Assembly (NCBI RefSeq): GCF_016025255.1
Contig: NZ_CP065592.1
Span: forward strand, 1,965,122 to 2,029,121
Reading direction: 5' to 3'
Source of the DNA: Sphingosinicella flava
Lineage (GTDB): Bacteria > Pseudomonadota > Alphaproteobacteria > Sphingomonadales > Sphingomonadaceae
DNA: 64,000 bases
Each line of letters opens with the position of its first letter. Position 1 is the stretch's first letter. The position numbers and the translations under genes were made by a program. The notes beneath the pieces were generated by a model. It did no database searches. It was not told where the DNA came from and saw only the letters and a list, made by a program, of their open reading frames with translations. This document shows, piece after piece, positions 34,941 through 43,295 of this stretch.

Positions 34941-35835
34941 AGGCGCCGCGCGCATTCTCGCCGCCGCTGAACAGCCAGTCGTGAAAGATGCGGACCGGAC
35001 GCCGCGCCATGGCGGAGCGGCGGCAGGCGAACCAATAGCTGTAGGGACTGTCCACCGCGATGTCGAAAAGCTGAACGAGACGGGGATCTTCCGCGCCTTT
35101 CAAATGGCTTTCCAGCATGAAGGCGACGCCGAGGCCGCGCGCGGTAGCGTCGAGGATCAGATGGCCGGAATCGAAATGATCGATGGCGGCGGGCTGCAGG
35201 TTCGGCATGCCGATCGCCGCGCGCCAATAAGAGAATGTCTCAGGCAAATCCCGGTGCACGAAGATAGTGGCCGAGGCGAGCTGGGCGGGATGGACGAAGG
35301 CGCCCGGGCCCTCCGTCATCGCACGCGATCCGATCGCGACGATGCGATTGTTGTCGAGCCGCCGCGAGTAGAGATTGGGATCGATGTCCGATGTGACCAG
35401 CGCGATCACCGCGTCCAGCCCGTCGTCGAGGCGGGAAAGGAGCTGAGGCGCGGTGTCGATGTCGATATGCAGCTCCGGATGCAAGGCCCGCAATTCAGGG
35501 AGGCGCGGCATCAGCCGCTGCGCCGCGAAAAGCGGCAGCACGCCGAGGCGGAGGCGCATCAATTCGCCCGGGCTCATCGCCCGTTCCATGGCAAGCGCGA
35601 GGGCATCGATGGACGGCGCGATGTCCTGCAACAGGCGCTCGCCATCGGAATTGAGGGTCACCGCCTGATGGCGGCGGGTGAAAAGCGGACGGCCAAGGAA
35701 GCGTTCGAGGGCCTGGAGGCGGCGGCTGAGCGCCGGGGACGATAAGGATAAAGTCTCTGCGGCTGCTTTCACCGAACCAAGGCGCGCGACTTGGACGAAG
35801 GCTTCGATCGCCGTTAAAGGTGGGAGCCGCCTCAT
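34930..35835 (-). CDS. LysR family transcriptional regulator
   Basis: A 301-residue regulator: N-terminal winged HTH at about 1-60 (PPLTAIEAFVQVARLGSVKAAAETLSLSSPALSRRLQALERFLGRPLF) and a periplasmic-binding-like effector domain from about 90. It resembles the GcvA/DSDA branch (LPPLTAIEAFVQ start, LDGLDAVI and HLILDATARGLGVAF). The ATG at 35835 gives the family N-terminus; eleven extra codons upstream are Cys-rich and non-homologous. Just upstream lie two LysR-type dyads at 35854 and 35912, consistent with autoregulation and control of a rightward transcript. The effector is unknown. Confidence 0.93.
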   Translation of the reverse strand: MRRLPPLTAIEAFVQVARLGSVKAAAETLSLSSPALSRRLQALERFLGRPLFTRRHQAVTLNSDGERLLQDIAPSIDALALAMERAMSPGELMRLRLGVLPLFAAQRLMPRLPELRALHPELHIDIDTAPQLLSRLDDGLDAVIALVTSDIDPNLYSRRLDNNRIVAIGSRAMTEGPGAFVHPAQLASATIFVHRDLPETFSYWRAAIGMPNLQPAAIDHFDSGHLILDATARGLGVAFMLESHLKGAEDPRLVQLFDIAVDSPYSYWFACRRSAMARRPVRIFHDWLFSGGENARGASII

Positions 35836-35853
35836 TTTGCAATCCTTGCAACA

Positions 35854-35868
35854 TTGTGCACTGCACAA
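35854..35868. promoter_or_regulatory. LysR-type dyad (proximal)
   Basis: TTGTGCA-C-TGCACAA is a perfect 15-bp dyad that contains T-N11-A, the LysR-family box, centred 26 bases before the lysR ATG. Two palindromic TTGCAA hexamers at 35837 and 35846 lie between it and the gene. Confidence 0.6.
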
Positions 35869-35911
35869 CAGGTCCAGGCACGTTTTTCAGCCATGTCTGG
35901 CACTCTTATGC

Positions 35912-35926
35912 TTGCAATATTTGCAA
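35912..35926. promoter_or_regulatory. LysR-type dyad (distal)
   Basis: TTGCAATATTTGCAA is a 15-bp dyad with one mismatch and again T-N11-A, centred 58 bases from the proximal dyad. Paired recognition and activation sites are normal for LysR regulators. Confidence 0.5.
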
Positions 35927-35949
35927 CCGTAACATGATTCTTCGCACTT

Positions 35950-36044
35950 GCACAATGAGTCGGCCGAACGGAAAAAGGATGTGCCTTTCAGGCATCCTCT
36001 CCTAAAGACTAACGGCCGGCTCCCTTTCGAGCCGGCCTTTTTTT
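35950..36044 (+). ncRNA. Candidate small RNA or terminated leader between lysR and the CDC48 gene
   Basis: A rightward stretch with no convincing gene ends in a strong terminator although no plus-strand gene precedes it for 1 kb. It holds a first hairpin (AGGAT..GCC TTTCA GGC ATCCT, about 35976-35998), then an unpaired CTCTCCTAAAGACTAAC containing CUCCU (35999-36003, complementary to AGGAG ribosome binding sites), then the terminator hairpin. The 5' end is not defined; no clear -10/-35 pair is seen. A 16-codon frame (35955-36005) exists without ribosome binding site. It could instead be an attenuated leader of the CDC48 gene at 36121. Confidence 0.4.
36014..36044 (+). terminator. Strong rho-independent terminator upstream of the CDC48 gene
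   Basis: Perfect 9-bp stem GGCCGGCTC/GAGCCGGCC with a 6-base loop, followed by seven T. Works only on the plus strand: the minus-strand side has no U-tract. It lies 77 bases before the CDC48 start codon. Confidence 0.85.
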
Positions 36045-36120
36045 GTTCCTGCGACGGACCCGGCGGATGGAAGCGCCGTTGAGGATTCCTATCTGCCATT
36101 CGGCAATAAAGGATCATCAC

Positions 36121-38421
36121 ATGGCAGACGAGGAATTACCCCCCAACCGGCTTCAGGTCGCGACGATGCGCCCAGACGATAGCGGTCGGGGATTGGCCCG
36201 GCTTCCCCGCACGATGATGACGGCGCTCGGCCTTGGCGAAGGCGACGTGATCGAGCTTGTCGGCAAGCGTTCGACGCCGGCGCGCGCCATCGGGCCCTAT
36301 TCGGATGACGAAGGGCTGGACATCATCCGGCTCGACGGCCTGCAGCGGGCCAATGCGGAAATCGGCGCGGGCGATTTCGTGGGCATCCGCAAGGCTGAAT
36401 CGAAGCCGGCCCAACGCGTCGTCTTCGCCCCCGCGCAGAAGAATTTGCGTCTTCAAGGTTCGGCCAACGCCTTGAAGCGCAGCTTTGGCATGCGCCCGGT
36501 GACGGCCGGGGATATCGTGGCAACGACCGGCCAGCAGCAAGTGCCCCGCGGCGATCTGCCCCCCGAATTGCGCCAGATGCTGAATGCCCCGGCTTATGCG
36601 CTGCAGGAAATCCGGCTGACCGTGGTGTCGACCATGCCCAAGGGCATCGTCCATATCGACGCCGATACCGAAGTCGAGCTGCGGCCCGAATATACCGAGG
36701 CCAAGGAAATGCGCCGCGCCGACGTCACCTATGACGACCTTGGCGGCATCGGCACGACGATCGATCAGCTTCGCGAGATGGTCGAGCTGCCGTTGCGCTA
36801 TCCTGAAATCTTCGAGCGGCTGGGCGTCGATCCGCCCAAGGGCGTGCTGCTCCACGGCCCGCCCGGCACCGGCAAGACGCGGCTGGCGCGCGCCGTCGCC
36901 AATGAAAGCGACGCGGAATTCTTTCACATCGCCGGGCCGGAAATCATGGGATCGGCCTATGGCGAAAGCGAAAAACGCCTGCGCGAGATTTTCGAGCAGG
37001 CGGGCGAGGCGTCGCCTTCCATCATCTTCATCGACGAGATCGATTCCATCGCACCCAAGCGCGGACAAGTGTCGGGGGAAGCCGAAAAAAGGATCGTCGC
37101 GCAGCTCCTGACCCTCCTTGACGGCCTCGAACCGCGCCAGAACGTCATCGTCATGGCCGCGACCAACCGGCCCGAGGCGCTGGACGAAGCCTTGCGCCGT
37201 CCGGGCCGTTTCGACCGGGAGATCGTGATCGGAGTTCCCGACGAGCCGGGGCGGCGCGAGATCCTTGGCATCCACACACGCGGCATGCCGCTGAAACCGG
37301 AGGTCGATCTCGACGAGCTTTCCCGCAAGACTTTCGGCTTCGTCGGTGCCGATCTCGCCGCATTGGCTCGCGAGGCGGCGATCGAAGCGGTGCGGCGCAT
37401 CATGCCGAAGATCAATCTCGAGGATGGCACGATCCCGCCCGAAGTGCTCGACACCTTGTCGGTCACCCGCAATGATTTCGAAGAAGCGCTGAAGCGCGTC
37501 CAGCCTTCGGCGATGCGCGAAGTGATGGTGCAGAAGCCGAATATACGCTGGGAGGATGTCGGCGGCCTCGCTCGCGTCCAGAACAGGTTGCGCGAGGGAG
37601 TCGAGCTGCCGCTGAAGGATCCCGACGCGTTCCGCCGCCTCGGCATCCGCCCGGCCAAGGGATTCCTGCTCTATGGCCCTCCCGGAACCGGCAAGACCTT
37701 GCTCGCCAAGGCGGCGGCGCGCGAGGCGGAGGCGAATTTCATCGCGACCAAATCGTCGGATCTCCTGTCCAAATGGTATGGCGAGAGCGAGCAGCAGATC
37801 GCCCGCCTCTTCGCCCGCGCGCGGCAGGTGGCGCCGACGGTCATCTTCATCGACGAACTGGACAGCCTGGTGCCCGCCCGCGGCGGCGGGCTTGGCGAGC
37901 CGCAGGTGACGGAGCGTGTGGTGAACATCATATTGTCCGAAATGGACGGGCTGGAGGAATTACAGTCGGTGGTCGTGATCGGCGCGACCAACCGGCCGAA
38001 CCTCATCGATCCGGCGCTGTTGCGCCCAGGGCGGTTCGACGAGCTGATCTATGTGCCGGTTCCCGATGAGGAAGGACGGCGCCATATCCTCTCCATCCAC
38101 GCCCGCAACATGCCGCTGGCGGGCGATGTCGATTTGGATGATCTCGCCCGCCGCACGCCGCGTTTCACCGGTGCCGACTTGGAAGATCTGGTCCGCCGCG
38201 CGGGCCTCCATGCCCTCCGTGCCAATTTGAAGGCGGGCGAAGTGACCAAGGCGGATTTCGAACAGGCGCTGACCGAAACGCGGCCGTCCGTGACGGCGGA
38301 AATGGAAAAGGATTACGAACGGGTCGAGGCGAATATCAAGCAGGATGCGATTGCGGGCGGCATCGGCTTCGTGTTGCCCGGCATGCTCAATTCGCGCCGC
38401 GCGGAGAAACATGAAGATTGA
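36121..38421 (+). CDS. CDC48/VCP-type double AAA ATPase
   Basis: A 766-residue unfoldase of archaeal/eukaryotic CDC48 architecture. Residues 1-190 form an N-domain (double-psi-barrel-like LPRTMMTALGLGEGDVIELVGKR); D1 at about 200-460 has Walker A GPPGTGKT at 246-253, Walker B IIFIDE ending Glu306 and the GGI linker; D2 at about 470-735 has GPPGTGKT at 519-526, Walker B ending Glu579 and RPGRFD arginine-finger regions in both. The tail EKHED lacks the C-terminal hydrophobic-Tyr-x motif used to dock on proteasomes, so a proteasome partner is unlikely. Such genes occur patchily in bacteria. Start chosen at MADEELPPNR. Its 3' end overlaps the convergent MFS gene by 35 bases. Confidence 0.92.
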   Translation: MADEELPPNRLQVATMRPDDSGRGLARLPRTMMTALGLGEGDVIELVGKRSTPARAIGPYSDDEGLDIIRLDGLQRANAEIGAGDFVGIRKAESKPAQRVVFAPAQKNLRLQGSANALKRSFGMRPVTAGDIVATTGQQQVPRGDLPPELRQMLNAPAYALQEIRLTVVSTMPKGIVHIDADTEVELRPEYTEAKEMRRADVTYDDLGGIGTTIDQLREMVELPLRYPEIFERLGVDPPKGVLLHGPPGTGKTRLARAVANESDAEFFHIAGPEIMGSAYGESEKRLREIFEQAGEASPSIIFIDEIDSIAPKRGQVSGEAEKRIVAQLLTLLDGLEPRQNVIVMAATNRPEALDEALRRPGRFDREIVIGVPDEPGRREILGIHTRGMPLKPEVDLDELSRKTFGFVGADLAALAREAAIEAVRRIMPKINLEDGTIPPEVLDTLSVTRNDFEEALKRVQPSAMREVMVQKPNIRWEDVGGLARVQNRLREGVELPLKDPDAFRRLGIRPAKGFLLYGPPGTGKTLLAKAAAREAEANFIATKSSDLLSKWYGESEQQIARLFARARQVAPTVIFIDELDSLVPARGGGLGEPQVTERVVNIILSEMDGLEELQSVVVIGATNRPNLIDPALLRPGRFDELIYVPVPDEEGRRHILSIHARNMPLAGDVDLDDLARRTPRFTGADLEDLVRRAGLHALRANLKAGEVTKADFEQALTETRPSVTAEMEKDYERVEANIKQDAIAGGIGFVLPGMLNSRRAEKHED

Positions 38422-39661
38422 CGCTGGCCCAGATCGCCAGGCCGAGCATCAGCGCCGCGACGATCAGGAAGGGTAGCGGCATGGCGAGGCCGTAAAGGCC
38501 GACACCGATGGCGGGCGCGGCGATATAAGCGACCCCGTTCACGGACGTCACCATGCCGGCGACCGCATTCTGCTCGTCCGGCGCGACGGCGAACGATGCG
38601 CCGCTGGTAAAGCCGGGGCGGAGCAGGCCGAACGCCATGGAAGACAAAGCGAAGCTCAATGTCAGGCCGTAAATACCGGTGGCGAGGCCCGTTCCCAGAG
38701 CGCCCGCCGCCGCCAGCAACGCGCCCCAGACGATCAGCGCGCGGGGCGAAAAATGAAGTTGCGGGATCAGCCACCACTGGGCGAGCAGAGTCGCCGCGGC
38801 TCCCGACATCAGCACGACGGCGATGGATTGCTGGGCATGGGCGACCGGCACCTGCAGGCGGTCGATGATCAGGAAGCCGATGACGCCCAGCATCGCCGCC
38901 TGACCGTGGCCGCCGATAATTCCCGCGATCAGCCAGCGAAAGACGCGGCGGTCGCGCCAGTGGAGCGGGCGGCGTGCTTCGGCGTGCATCAGCCCCGCGC
39001 CGCCGCCGCCGCCGATTGACGGTTCCTCGACCAGCTGCCCGTGCGCGGGGCGGTGAGGTGTATCGTCGGGCAGGCGCAGGATGATTGCGGCGAGCACCAG
39101 GGCGCCGATGATCGCGAAGACGACGAGGGGGCCAGCGAGTCCCAAAGGTTCGAAGATGAAGAGCGGCGCGACCGCCGGGCCGATGATGGTGCCGAGGCCG
39201 AACGAGGAAGCGATCGCGGCGAGAGCGTTGGTGCGTTGCGCCCCTTCGGTGCGGGCGGCGATATAGGCTTGAACGGCGGGCGGCGCCGCCGATCCGAAAC
39301 CGCCGTAGAAAGAGCGCCCGAAAATGAAGAGCGCGAAAACGGCGATCGGCGGCACCAGATGATGAATGCCAGCCGCCAGCGCCGCGCCGCAAACCAGCAT
39401 CGCGGCTATGAACCCCCAGAGGCCGAGGCGCATCAGCGCGCGGCGACCGCGCCGGTCCGCCTGCCGCGCCCAATGAGGCGCGGTGATCACCCACAGCAAA
39501 GCCGACAGGCTGAAAGCGAAGGCGATCAGAATGTCCGCAAGGCCGAGCCGGCGGCCGATGGCGGGCATCAGCGATTGCATGGCGGTATTGCCCCCGGCCG
39601 CGACCAGCATCACGGCGAACAAGAGGGCGAACCGCTCTTTTCCCAATCCGGATAGGCCCAT
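38387..39661 (-). CDS. MFS transporter
   Basis: A 424-residue inner-membrane protein with about 12 hydrophobic helices in two halves separated by a cytoplasmic loop (DDTPHRPAHGQLVEEPSIGGGGGAGLMHAEARRPLHWRDRR, about 200-240). The loop 2-3 motif WARQADRRGRRALMRLG is the major-facilitator motif A. Looks like a drug/metabolite exporter of the DHA1 type; the substrate is not deducible. I prefer MGLSGLGKERFALL at 39661; 35 basic residues more are possible up to 39766. Overlaps the CDC48 gene tail to tail. Confidence 0.88.
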   Translation of the reverse strand: MGLSGLGKERFALLFAVMLVAAGGNTAMQSLMPAIGRRLGLADILIAFAFSLSALLWVITAPHWARQADRRGRRALMRLGLWGFIAAMLVCGAALAAGIHHLVPPIAVFALFIFGRSFYGGFGSAAPPAVQAYIAARTEGAQRTNALAAIASSFGLGTIIGPAVAPLFIFEPLGLAGPLVVFAIIGALVLAAIILRLPDDTPHRPAHGQLVEEPSIGGGGGAGLMHAEARRPLHWRDRRVFRWLIAGIIGGHGQAAMLGVIGFLIIDRLQVPVAHAQQSIAVVLMSGAAATLLAQWWLIPQLHFSPRALIVWGALLAAAGALGTGLATGIYGLTLSFALSSMAFGLLRPGFTSGASFAVAPDEQNAVAGMVTSVNGVAYIAAPAIGVGLYGLAMPLPFLIVAALMLGLAIWASVNLHVSPRGAN

Positions 39662-39806
39662 TCGCTTAGCCTTTCCCACCCTGCGGCGCACCGCGTCCCG
39701 GAAACAGGCCGTTCCGTCCCGCCGCGCAAACGCGTCACGTCCCGCCCTTGCCATCGGGGCGTTCATTTGCCAACGCTAACCGTTCGTTTCTTTTTTGGGG
39801 TTGATG

Positions 39807-40421
39807 ATGACATTTTCGGCCGAACATGCACGTGATGGCGCGATCAAGCGCTCCGGCCTCGGCAGCCCGCGCTTTCAATTTCTAAAGGGCTTTCTGAAGC
39901 ATCCGGTGATGGTGGGCTCGATCATCCCGTCTTCGAAGGTGCTGATCGACAAGATGCTCGACCCCGTCGATTGGGCGAATTGCAAATTGTTCGTCGAATA
40001 TGGACCGGGCGTCGGCACCTTCACCCAGCATATTCTCGACCGGCTCGCGCCCGACGCGACCCTGCTCACCATCGACACCAATGCCGATTTCACGACCTAT
40101 CTCAACGCCAAGTTCACCGACGGGCGGCTGGAGGCGGTGACCGGATCGGCGGCGGACGTGGGCAAGATCATTGCCGAGCGCGGCTTTGCCCATGCCGACT
40201 ATATCTTGTCCGGTCTTCCCTTTTCCACGCTGCCGCCCGGCATCGGCCCCAAGATCGCGGAGGAAACCGCGGCGGCATTGCGTCCGGGCGGCGCTTTCCT
40301 CGTCTACCAATTCTCGCCCAAGGTGCGCGATTTCATCGCGCCGCATTTCGAGCGCATCGATCGCGGCTTCGAATGGTTTAACGTGCCGCCCGCGACCTTG
40401 TTCTGGGCTTGGAAGGAATGA
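39807..40421 (+). CDS. SAM-dependent methyltransferase of the phospholipid N-methyltransferase (PmtA-like) group
   Basis: A 204-residue class I methyltransferase. The N-terminal FLKGFLKHPVMVGSIIPSSKVLIDKML is typical of the PmtA/rRNA-dimethylase-like group that methylates phosphatidylethanolamine towards phosphatidylcholine. SAM-binding motif I is VEYGPGVGTFTQHIL and motif IV is YILSGLPFSTLP, where Sinorhizobium-type PmtA has a similar GLPF. GGGG lies 6 bases ahead of the ATG at 39807; two earlier starts are possible. The neighbouring cardiolipin-synthase-like gene supports a role in membrane lipids, though rRNA methylation cannot be excluded. Confidence 0.78.
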   Translation: MTFSAEHARDGAIKRSGLGSPRFQFLKGFLKHPVMVGSIIPSSKVLIDKMLDPVDWANCKLFVEYGPGVGTFTQHILDRLAPDATLLTIDTNADFTTYLNAKFTDGRLEAVTGSAADVGKIIAERGFAHADYILSGLPFSTLPPGIGPKIAEETAAALRPGGAFLVYQFSPKVRDFIAPHFERIDRGFEWFNVPPATLFWAWKE

Positions 40422-40427
40422 CCTTTC

Positions 40428-40497
40428 GTGCTCCTGCGAAAGCAGGAGCCCAGGTGAAGCGCCCGGTGCCGCTGGGTTCCTGCTTTCGCAGGAACAC
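40428..40497. repeat. Nested inverted repeat, REPIN-like
   Basis: Hairpins CTCCTGCGAAAGCAGGAG and TTCCTGCTTTCGCAGGAA around a 25-base centre, nearly the same as the copy at 3741. Sits exactly between the convergent stop codons of the methyltransferase and the PLD-family gene. Confidence 0.9.
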
Positions 40498-40499
40498 TA

Positions 40500-41672
40500 T
40501 CACCGCCCCTCCAGCCCGAAATTGAGGCGGCGGGAGAGGTTATAGTCCATCGTCGCGACGAGGAAGTAAGCGACGCTCCACACGAAACGGTTCCACCAGC
40601 TTCGCCGCGCGCGATGCTCGGCGCGCGTGATGGGGCGGCTGTCGGCGATCTCGCCGTCGGCATAAGCGCGCATCCGCGCGGCGAATTCGGCGCTTTCGAC
40701 ACGCAGCATCAACTCGAGATTGAGGTAAAGGCTGCGCATGTCGAAATTGGCCGAACCGATGTGGACGACATCGTCGACCACGATCAGCTTGGTGTGCAGC
40801 TTCGTCGGCTGATATTCATAGACTTCGACGCCGTGCCTCAGCAGCCGCCAATAAGTGTGACGCGCCGCGCCGATCGTCGCCCGATTGTCGGACTTGGACG
40901 CGGTGACGATCCGCGCCGCGCCGCGCCGCGCGATGCCGTAGATGCGCCGGAGCATGCCGCGGCTGGGCGCGAAATAGGCGGCGATCATGTCGAGCCGGGT
41001 GGCGCGAAGCATGTCGCGCTTCAAGGTCCGCGCCCAAGGGCTGAGCCGCCGCGTCGGCCCGCCGAACTGCCACCGGAGAATGCCGTCGCGCTGGCTATGC
41101 CGGTTGAGCACCGCCCGCAATTCCCGCATCCGCGCGCCGCGCCGTCGCGCCCAGGCGAAGAGGGCGTCGAAATAATCTTCGAGCGAGCGGACGCTCGGAC
41201 CTTCGACCTGAAGCCCCAGATCACGCCAGCTATTGTCGGTCTTGTCGAAATAATCGTCGGACACGTTGAAGCCGCCGATCAGCACGGTCTTGCCGTCGGC
41301 GAGCGCGAGCTTTTGGTGATTGCGCAACAGATAGCGCCGGCCCCAGCGCGGGGTGAAGCGGCAAAAGCCGCATTCGCTCTCGATCAGCGGCCTGAAGAAG
41401 GCGTCGCCGACATCGTCGCTGCCGAAACCGTCGATCAAGATGTCGACCTTAACCCCGCGCGCGCAGGCGGCAAGCAGCGCATCCCGCACCCGCCGTCCCG
41501 CCGCATCGTCCTTGAAGATATAATAGAGGATGCGAAGCGAGGTCCGCGCCGAGTCGATCAGCTTCACCAGCGCGTCCAGCCGCTCCAATCCGTCCGCTAA
41601 AAGCGTCAGCCGGTTGCCGTCGACCGTCAACGGTGCGGAAAGAGCGGAAATCTGGGGATTCAGCACGGCCAT
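40500..41672 (-). CDS. Phospholipase D-like protein, cardiolipin synthase type
   Basis: A 390-residue protein with two HKD active sites: H-Q-K-x4-D at His119/Lys121/Asp126 ([20 protein letters not shown]) and H-T-K-x4-D at His293/Lys295/Asp300 ([24 protein letters not shown]). This is the pattern of bacterial cardiolipin synthases of the ClsB type, which lack N-terminal membrane helices. A hydrophobic patch near the C-terminus ([14 protein letters not shown]) may touch the membrane. ATG at 41672; convergent with the PmtA-like gene, divergent from rpoZ. Confidence 0.88.
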   Translation of the reverse strand: MAVLNPQISALSAPLTVDGNRLTLLADGLERLDALVKLIDSARTSLRILYYIFKDDAAGRRVRDALLAACARGVKVDILIDGFGSDDVGDAFFRPLIESECGFCRFTPRWGRRYLLRNHQKLALADGKTVLIGGFNVSDDYFDKTDNSWRDLGLQVEGPSVRSLEDYFDALFAWARRRGARMRELRAVLNRHSQRDGILRWQFGGPTRRLSPWARTLKRDMLRATRLDMIAAYFAPSRGMLRRIYGIARRGAARIVTASKSDNRATIGAARHTYWRLLRHGVEVYEYQPTKLHTKLIVVDDVVHIGSANFDMRSLYLNLELMLRVESAEFAARMRAYADGEIADSRPITRAEHRARRSWWNRFVWSVAYFLVATMDYNLSRRLNFGLEGR

Positions 41673-41720
41673 GTTCCCCGATGTATGCCCCCCATCCTCA
41701 TGCGCAACCCTCCGAAAATC

Positions 41721-41749
41721 TTGACAACTCGGCCGTCCGCGCCTAGATC
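41721..41749 (+). promoter_or_regulatory. Candidate sigma-70 promoter of rpoZ
   Basis: A perfect TTGACA is followed after 17 bases by TAGATC. It lies 47 bases ahead of the rpoZ ATG. Confidence 0.6.
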
Positions 41750-41795
41750 GCAGCCTTTCCCATCCAGCTTCTGGCTAGTGTTTGGAGCAGCTTTC

Positions 41796-42137
41796 ATGGC
41801 GCGCGTTACCGTCGAAGATTGTGTCGACAAGATTCCGAACCGTTTCGATCTCGTTTTGCTGTCGGCTCAGCGGGCCCGGCAGATTTCGGGCGGCGCGGAG
41901 CTGACGCTCGATCGTGACCGGGACAAGAATCCGGTTGTCGCCCTGCGCGAAATCGCGGAGCAGACGGTGAAGCCGAAGCATCTGGAAGAAGCGCTCGTGT
42001 CCGGCTTGCAGCGCGTCCAGATCGATGAGGACGAGGCGCCGGACGAAGTCGGCTCGCTCGCCGCGTCGGCCGAGGCGCTGCGCCTGACCGCCGCCGCGCC
42101 GCCGCGCAACACCAACCTCGCCGGCGATTACGAATAA
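41796..42137 (+). CDS. rpoZ: DNA-directed RNA polymerase omega subunit
   Basis: The 113 residues from [33 protein letters not shown] match omega, which folds around the beta' C-terminus and helps ppGpp binding. [14 protein letters not shown] is the second conserved helix; the C-terminal acidic tail is typical of alphaproteobacteria. GGAG lies 9 bases before the ATG. No spoT gene follows, unlike in enterobacteria. Confidence 0.96.
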   Translation: MARVTVEDCVDKIPNRFDLVLLSAQRARQISGGAELTLDRDRDKNPVVALREIAEQTVKPKHLEEALVSGLQRVQIDEDEAPDEVGSLAASAEALRLTAAAPPRNTNLAGDYE

Positions 42138-42152
42138 GGCGGACGGCCGCTT

Positions 42153-42725
42153 ATGGCCGGCCCCGCCTTCGCGATCTTCGACACGCCGATCGGCGCTTGC
42201 GGCATCGTCTGGAAAGACGGTGCCGTTGTCGCGACTGCGCTTCCCGAAACGGATGAAGCGGCGCTCGTCTGCGCTTTGACGCGCCGTGTGCCCGGCGCAA
42301 TGCGGGGCGACATGCCGCTTCCCGTCGCCGAGCTTGCCGAGACGATCATTACGCATTTGTCCGGCGGCGCGATCGATTACGATCTTTCCATTCTGGATTT
42401 CAGCGCAGTCGAGCCGTTTGAAAAGGCCGTCTACGACGCCACCTTCGCCATTCCGCGCGGCGAAACCCGCACGTACGGCGCTCTTGGAGCGGCGATCGGC
42501 CAACCCGGCGCCGCGCGCGCCATCGGCCGGGCGCTTGGGCGCAATCCCTTTCCCATCGTCATTCCCTGTCATCGCATTCTCGCGGCGGGGGGGCGCAGCG
42601 GCGGCTTTTCCGCGCCGGGTGGCGCGGCGACCAAGATGCGGCTCCTCGATATCGAAGGCGCGCGGCGGGAGGGCGAGGAGGCTGGGCTTTTCGATGCGCT
42701 GCCTTGGGCGCTCAAAGCGTCGTGA
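42153..42725 (+). CDS. Methylated-DNA--[protein]-cysteine S-methyltransferase
   Basis: Suicide repair protein that takes alkyl groups from O6-alkylguanine. The 190 residues contain the acceptor Cys139 in IPCHRI, the DNA-binding helix TRTYGALGAAIGQPGAARAIGRALGRNPFPIV and the GGRSGGFSAPGG loop. The N-terminal domain is short and lacks an Ada-type DNA-binding part, so it is Ogt-like. Sixteen bases after rpoZ; its stop codon overlaps the tadA start (GTGA). Confidence 0.92.
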   Translation: MAGPAFAIFDTPIGACGIVWKDGAVVATALPETDEAALVCALTRRVPGAMRGDMPLPVAELAETIITHLSGGAIDYDLSILDFSAVEPFEKAVYDATFAIPRGETRTYGALGAAIGQPGAARAIGRALGRNPFPIVIPCHRILAAGGRSGGFSAPGGAATKMRLLDIEGARREGEEAGLFDALPWALKAS

Positions 42726-43177
42726 CCTTTCCGCTGCCCACCGCCATGCGTCTGGCGCTCGACGCCGCCGGGGAAGCCGCACGTGAAGGCGAGGTTCCGG
42801 TCGGCGCGGTGGTGATGCGCGGTGAAGAGGTCATCGCGGTAACCCGCAATGCGATGCGCGGCGTCAGCGACCCCACCGCGCACGCCGAAATGGTGGCGCT
42901 GCGGCTGGCGGCGGAGCGGCTTGGCACCTCCCGGCTTGACGCGTGCGACCTGTGGGTGAGCCTGGAGCCGTGCGCGATGTGCGCCGGCGCCATCGCCTTG
43001 GCGCGCATCCGCCGCCTCTATTTCGCCGCGTCCGACCCCAAGGGCGGCGCGGTGCTGCACGGACCGAGGCTGTTCGCGCAGCCGACCTGTCACCATGCGC
43101 CGGAAGTTTATTCCGGTATCGGCGAGGAGGAAGCCGCCGCGCAGTTGCGCGCTTTTTTTGCGACGCGACGGGATTAG
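42722..43177 (+). CDS. tadA: tRNA-specific adenosine deaminase TadA
   Basis: Makes inosine at the wobble position of tRNA-Arg(ACG). The 151-residue product from GTG at 42722 has zinc ligands His54 and Cys84/Cys87 with proton shuttle Glu56 (HAEMVAL, PCAMCAGAIALARI). The GTG is chosen because GTGA overlaps the preceding stop codon; an ATG at 42746 is the alternative. The C-terminal region is standard for TadA (HHAPEVYSGI). Confidence 0.9.
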   Translation: MTFPLPTAMRLALDAAGEAAREGEVPVGAVVMRGEEVIAVTRNAMRGVSDPTAHAEMVALRLAAERLGTSRLDACDLWVSLEPCAMCAGAIALARIRRLYFAASDPKGGAVLHGPRLFAQPTCHHAPEVYSGIGEEEAAAQLRAFFATRRD

Positions 43178-43198
43178 TTTCCGCTTTTGCCGCAAGCA

Positions 43199-43280
43199 CG
43201 TCACCCCGGCGAAAGCCGGGGTCTCAGGACAAGAAGGCATTTTTCTTGTCATGAGATTCCCGCTTTCGCCGGAATGACGG
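43199..43280. repeat. Nested inverted repeat, REPIN-like (GTCA variant)
   Basis: CACCCCGGCGAAAGCCGGGG at the left and TTCCCGCTTTCGCCGGAATG at the right, with CGTCA and TGACG outermost. Between the convergent tadA and OmpA-family genes. Confidence 0.85.
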
Positions 43281-43295
43281 CAAACGATGGCAGGT

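Noticed and set aside
35955-36005. 16-codon leader peptide before the terminator at 36014
   Set aside because: No ribosome binding site and no run of regulatory codons; the stretch is better described as a non-coding leader or small RNA candidate.
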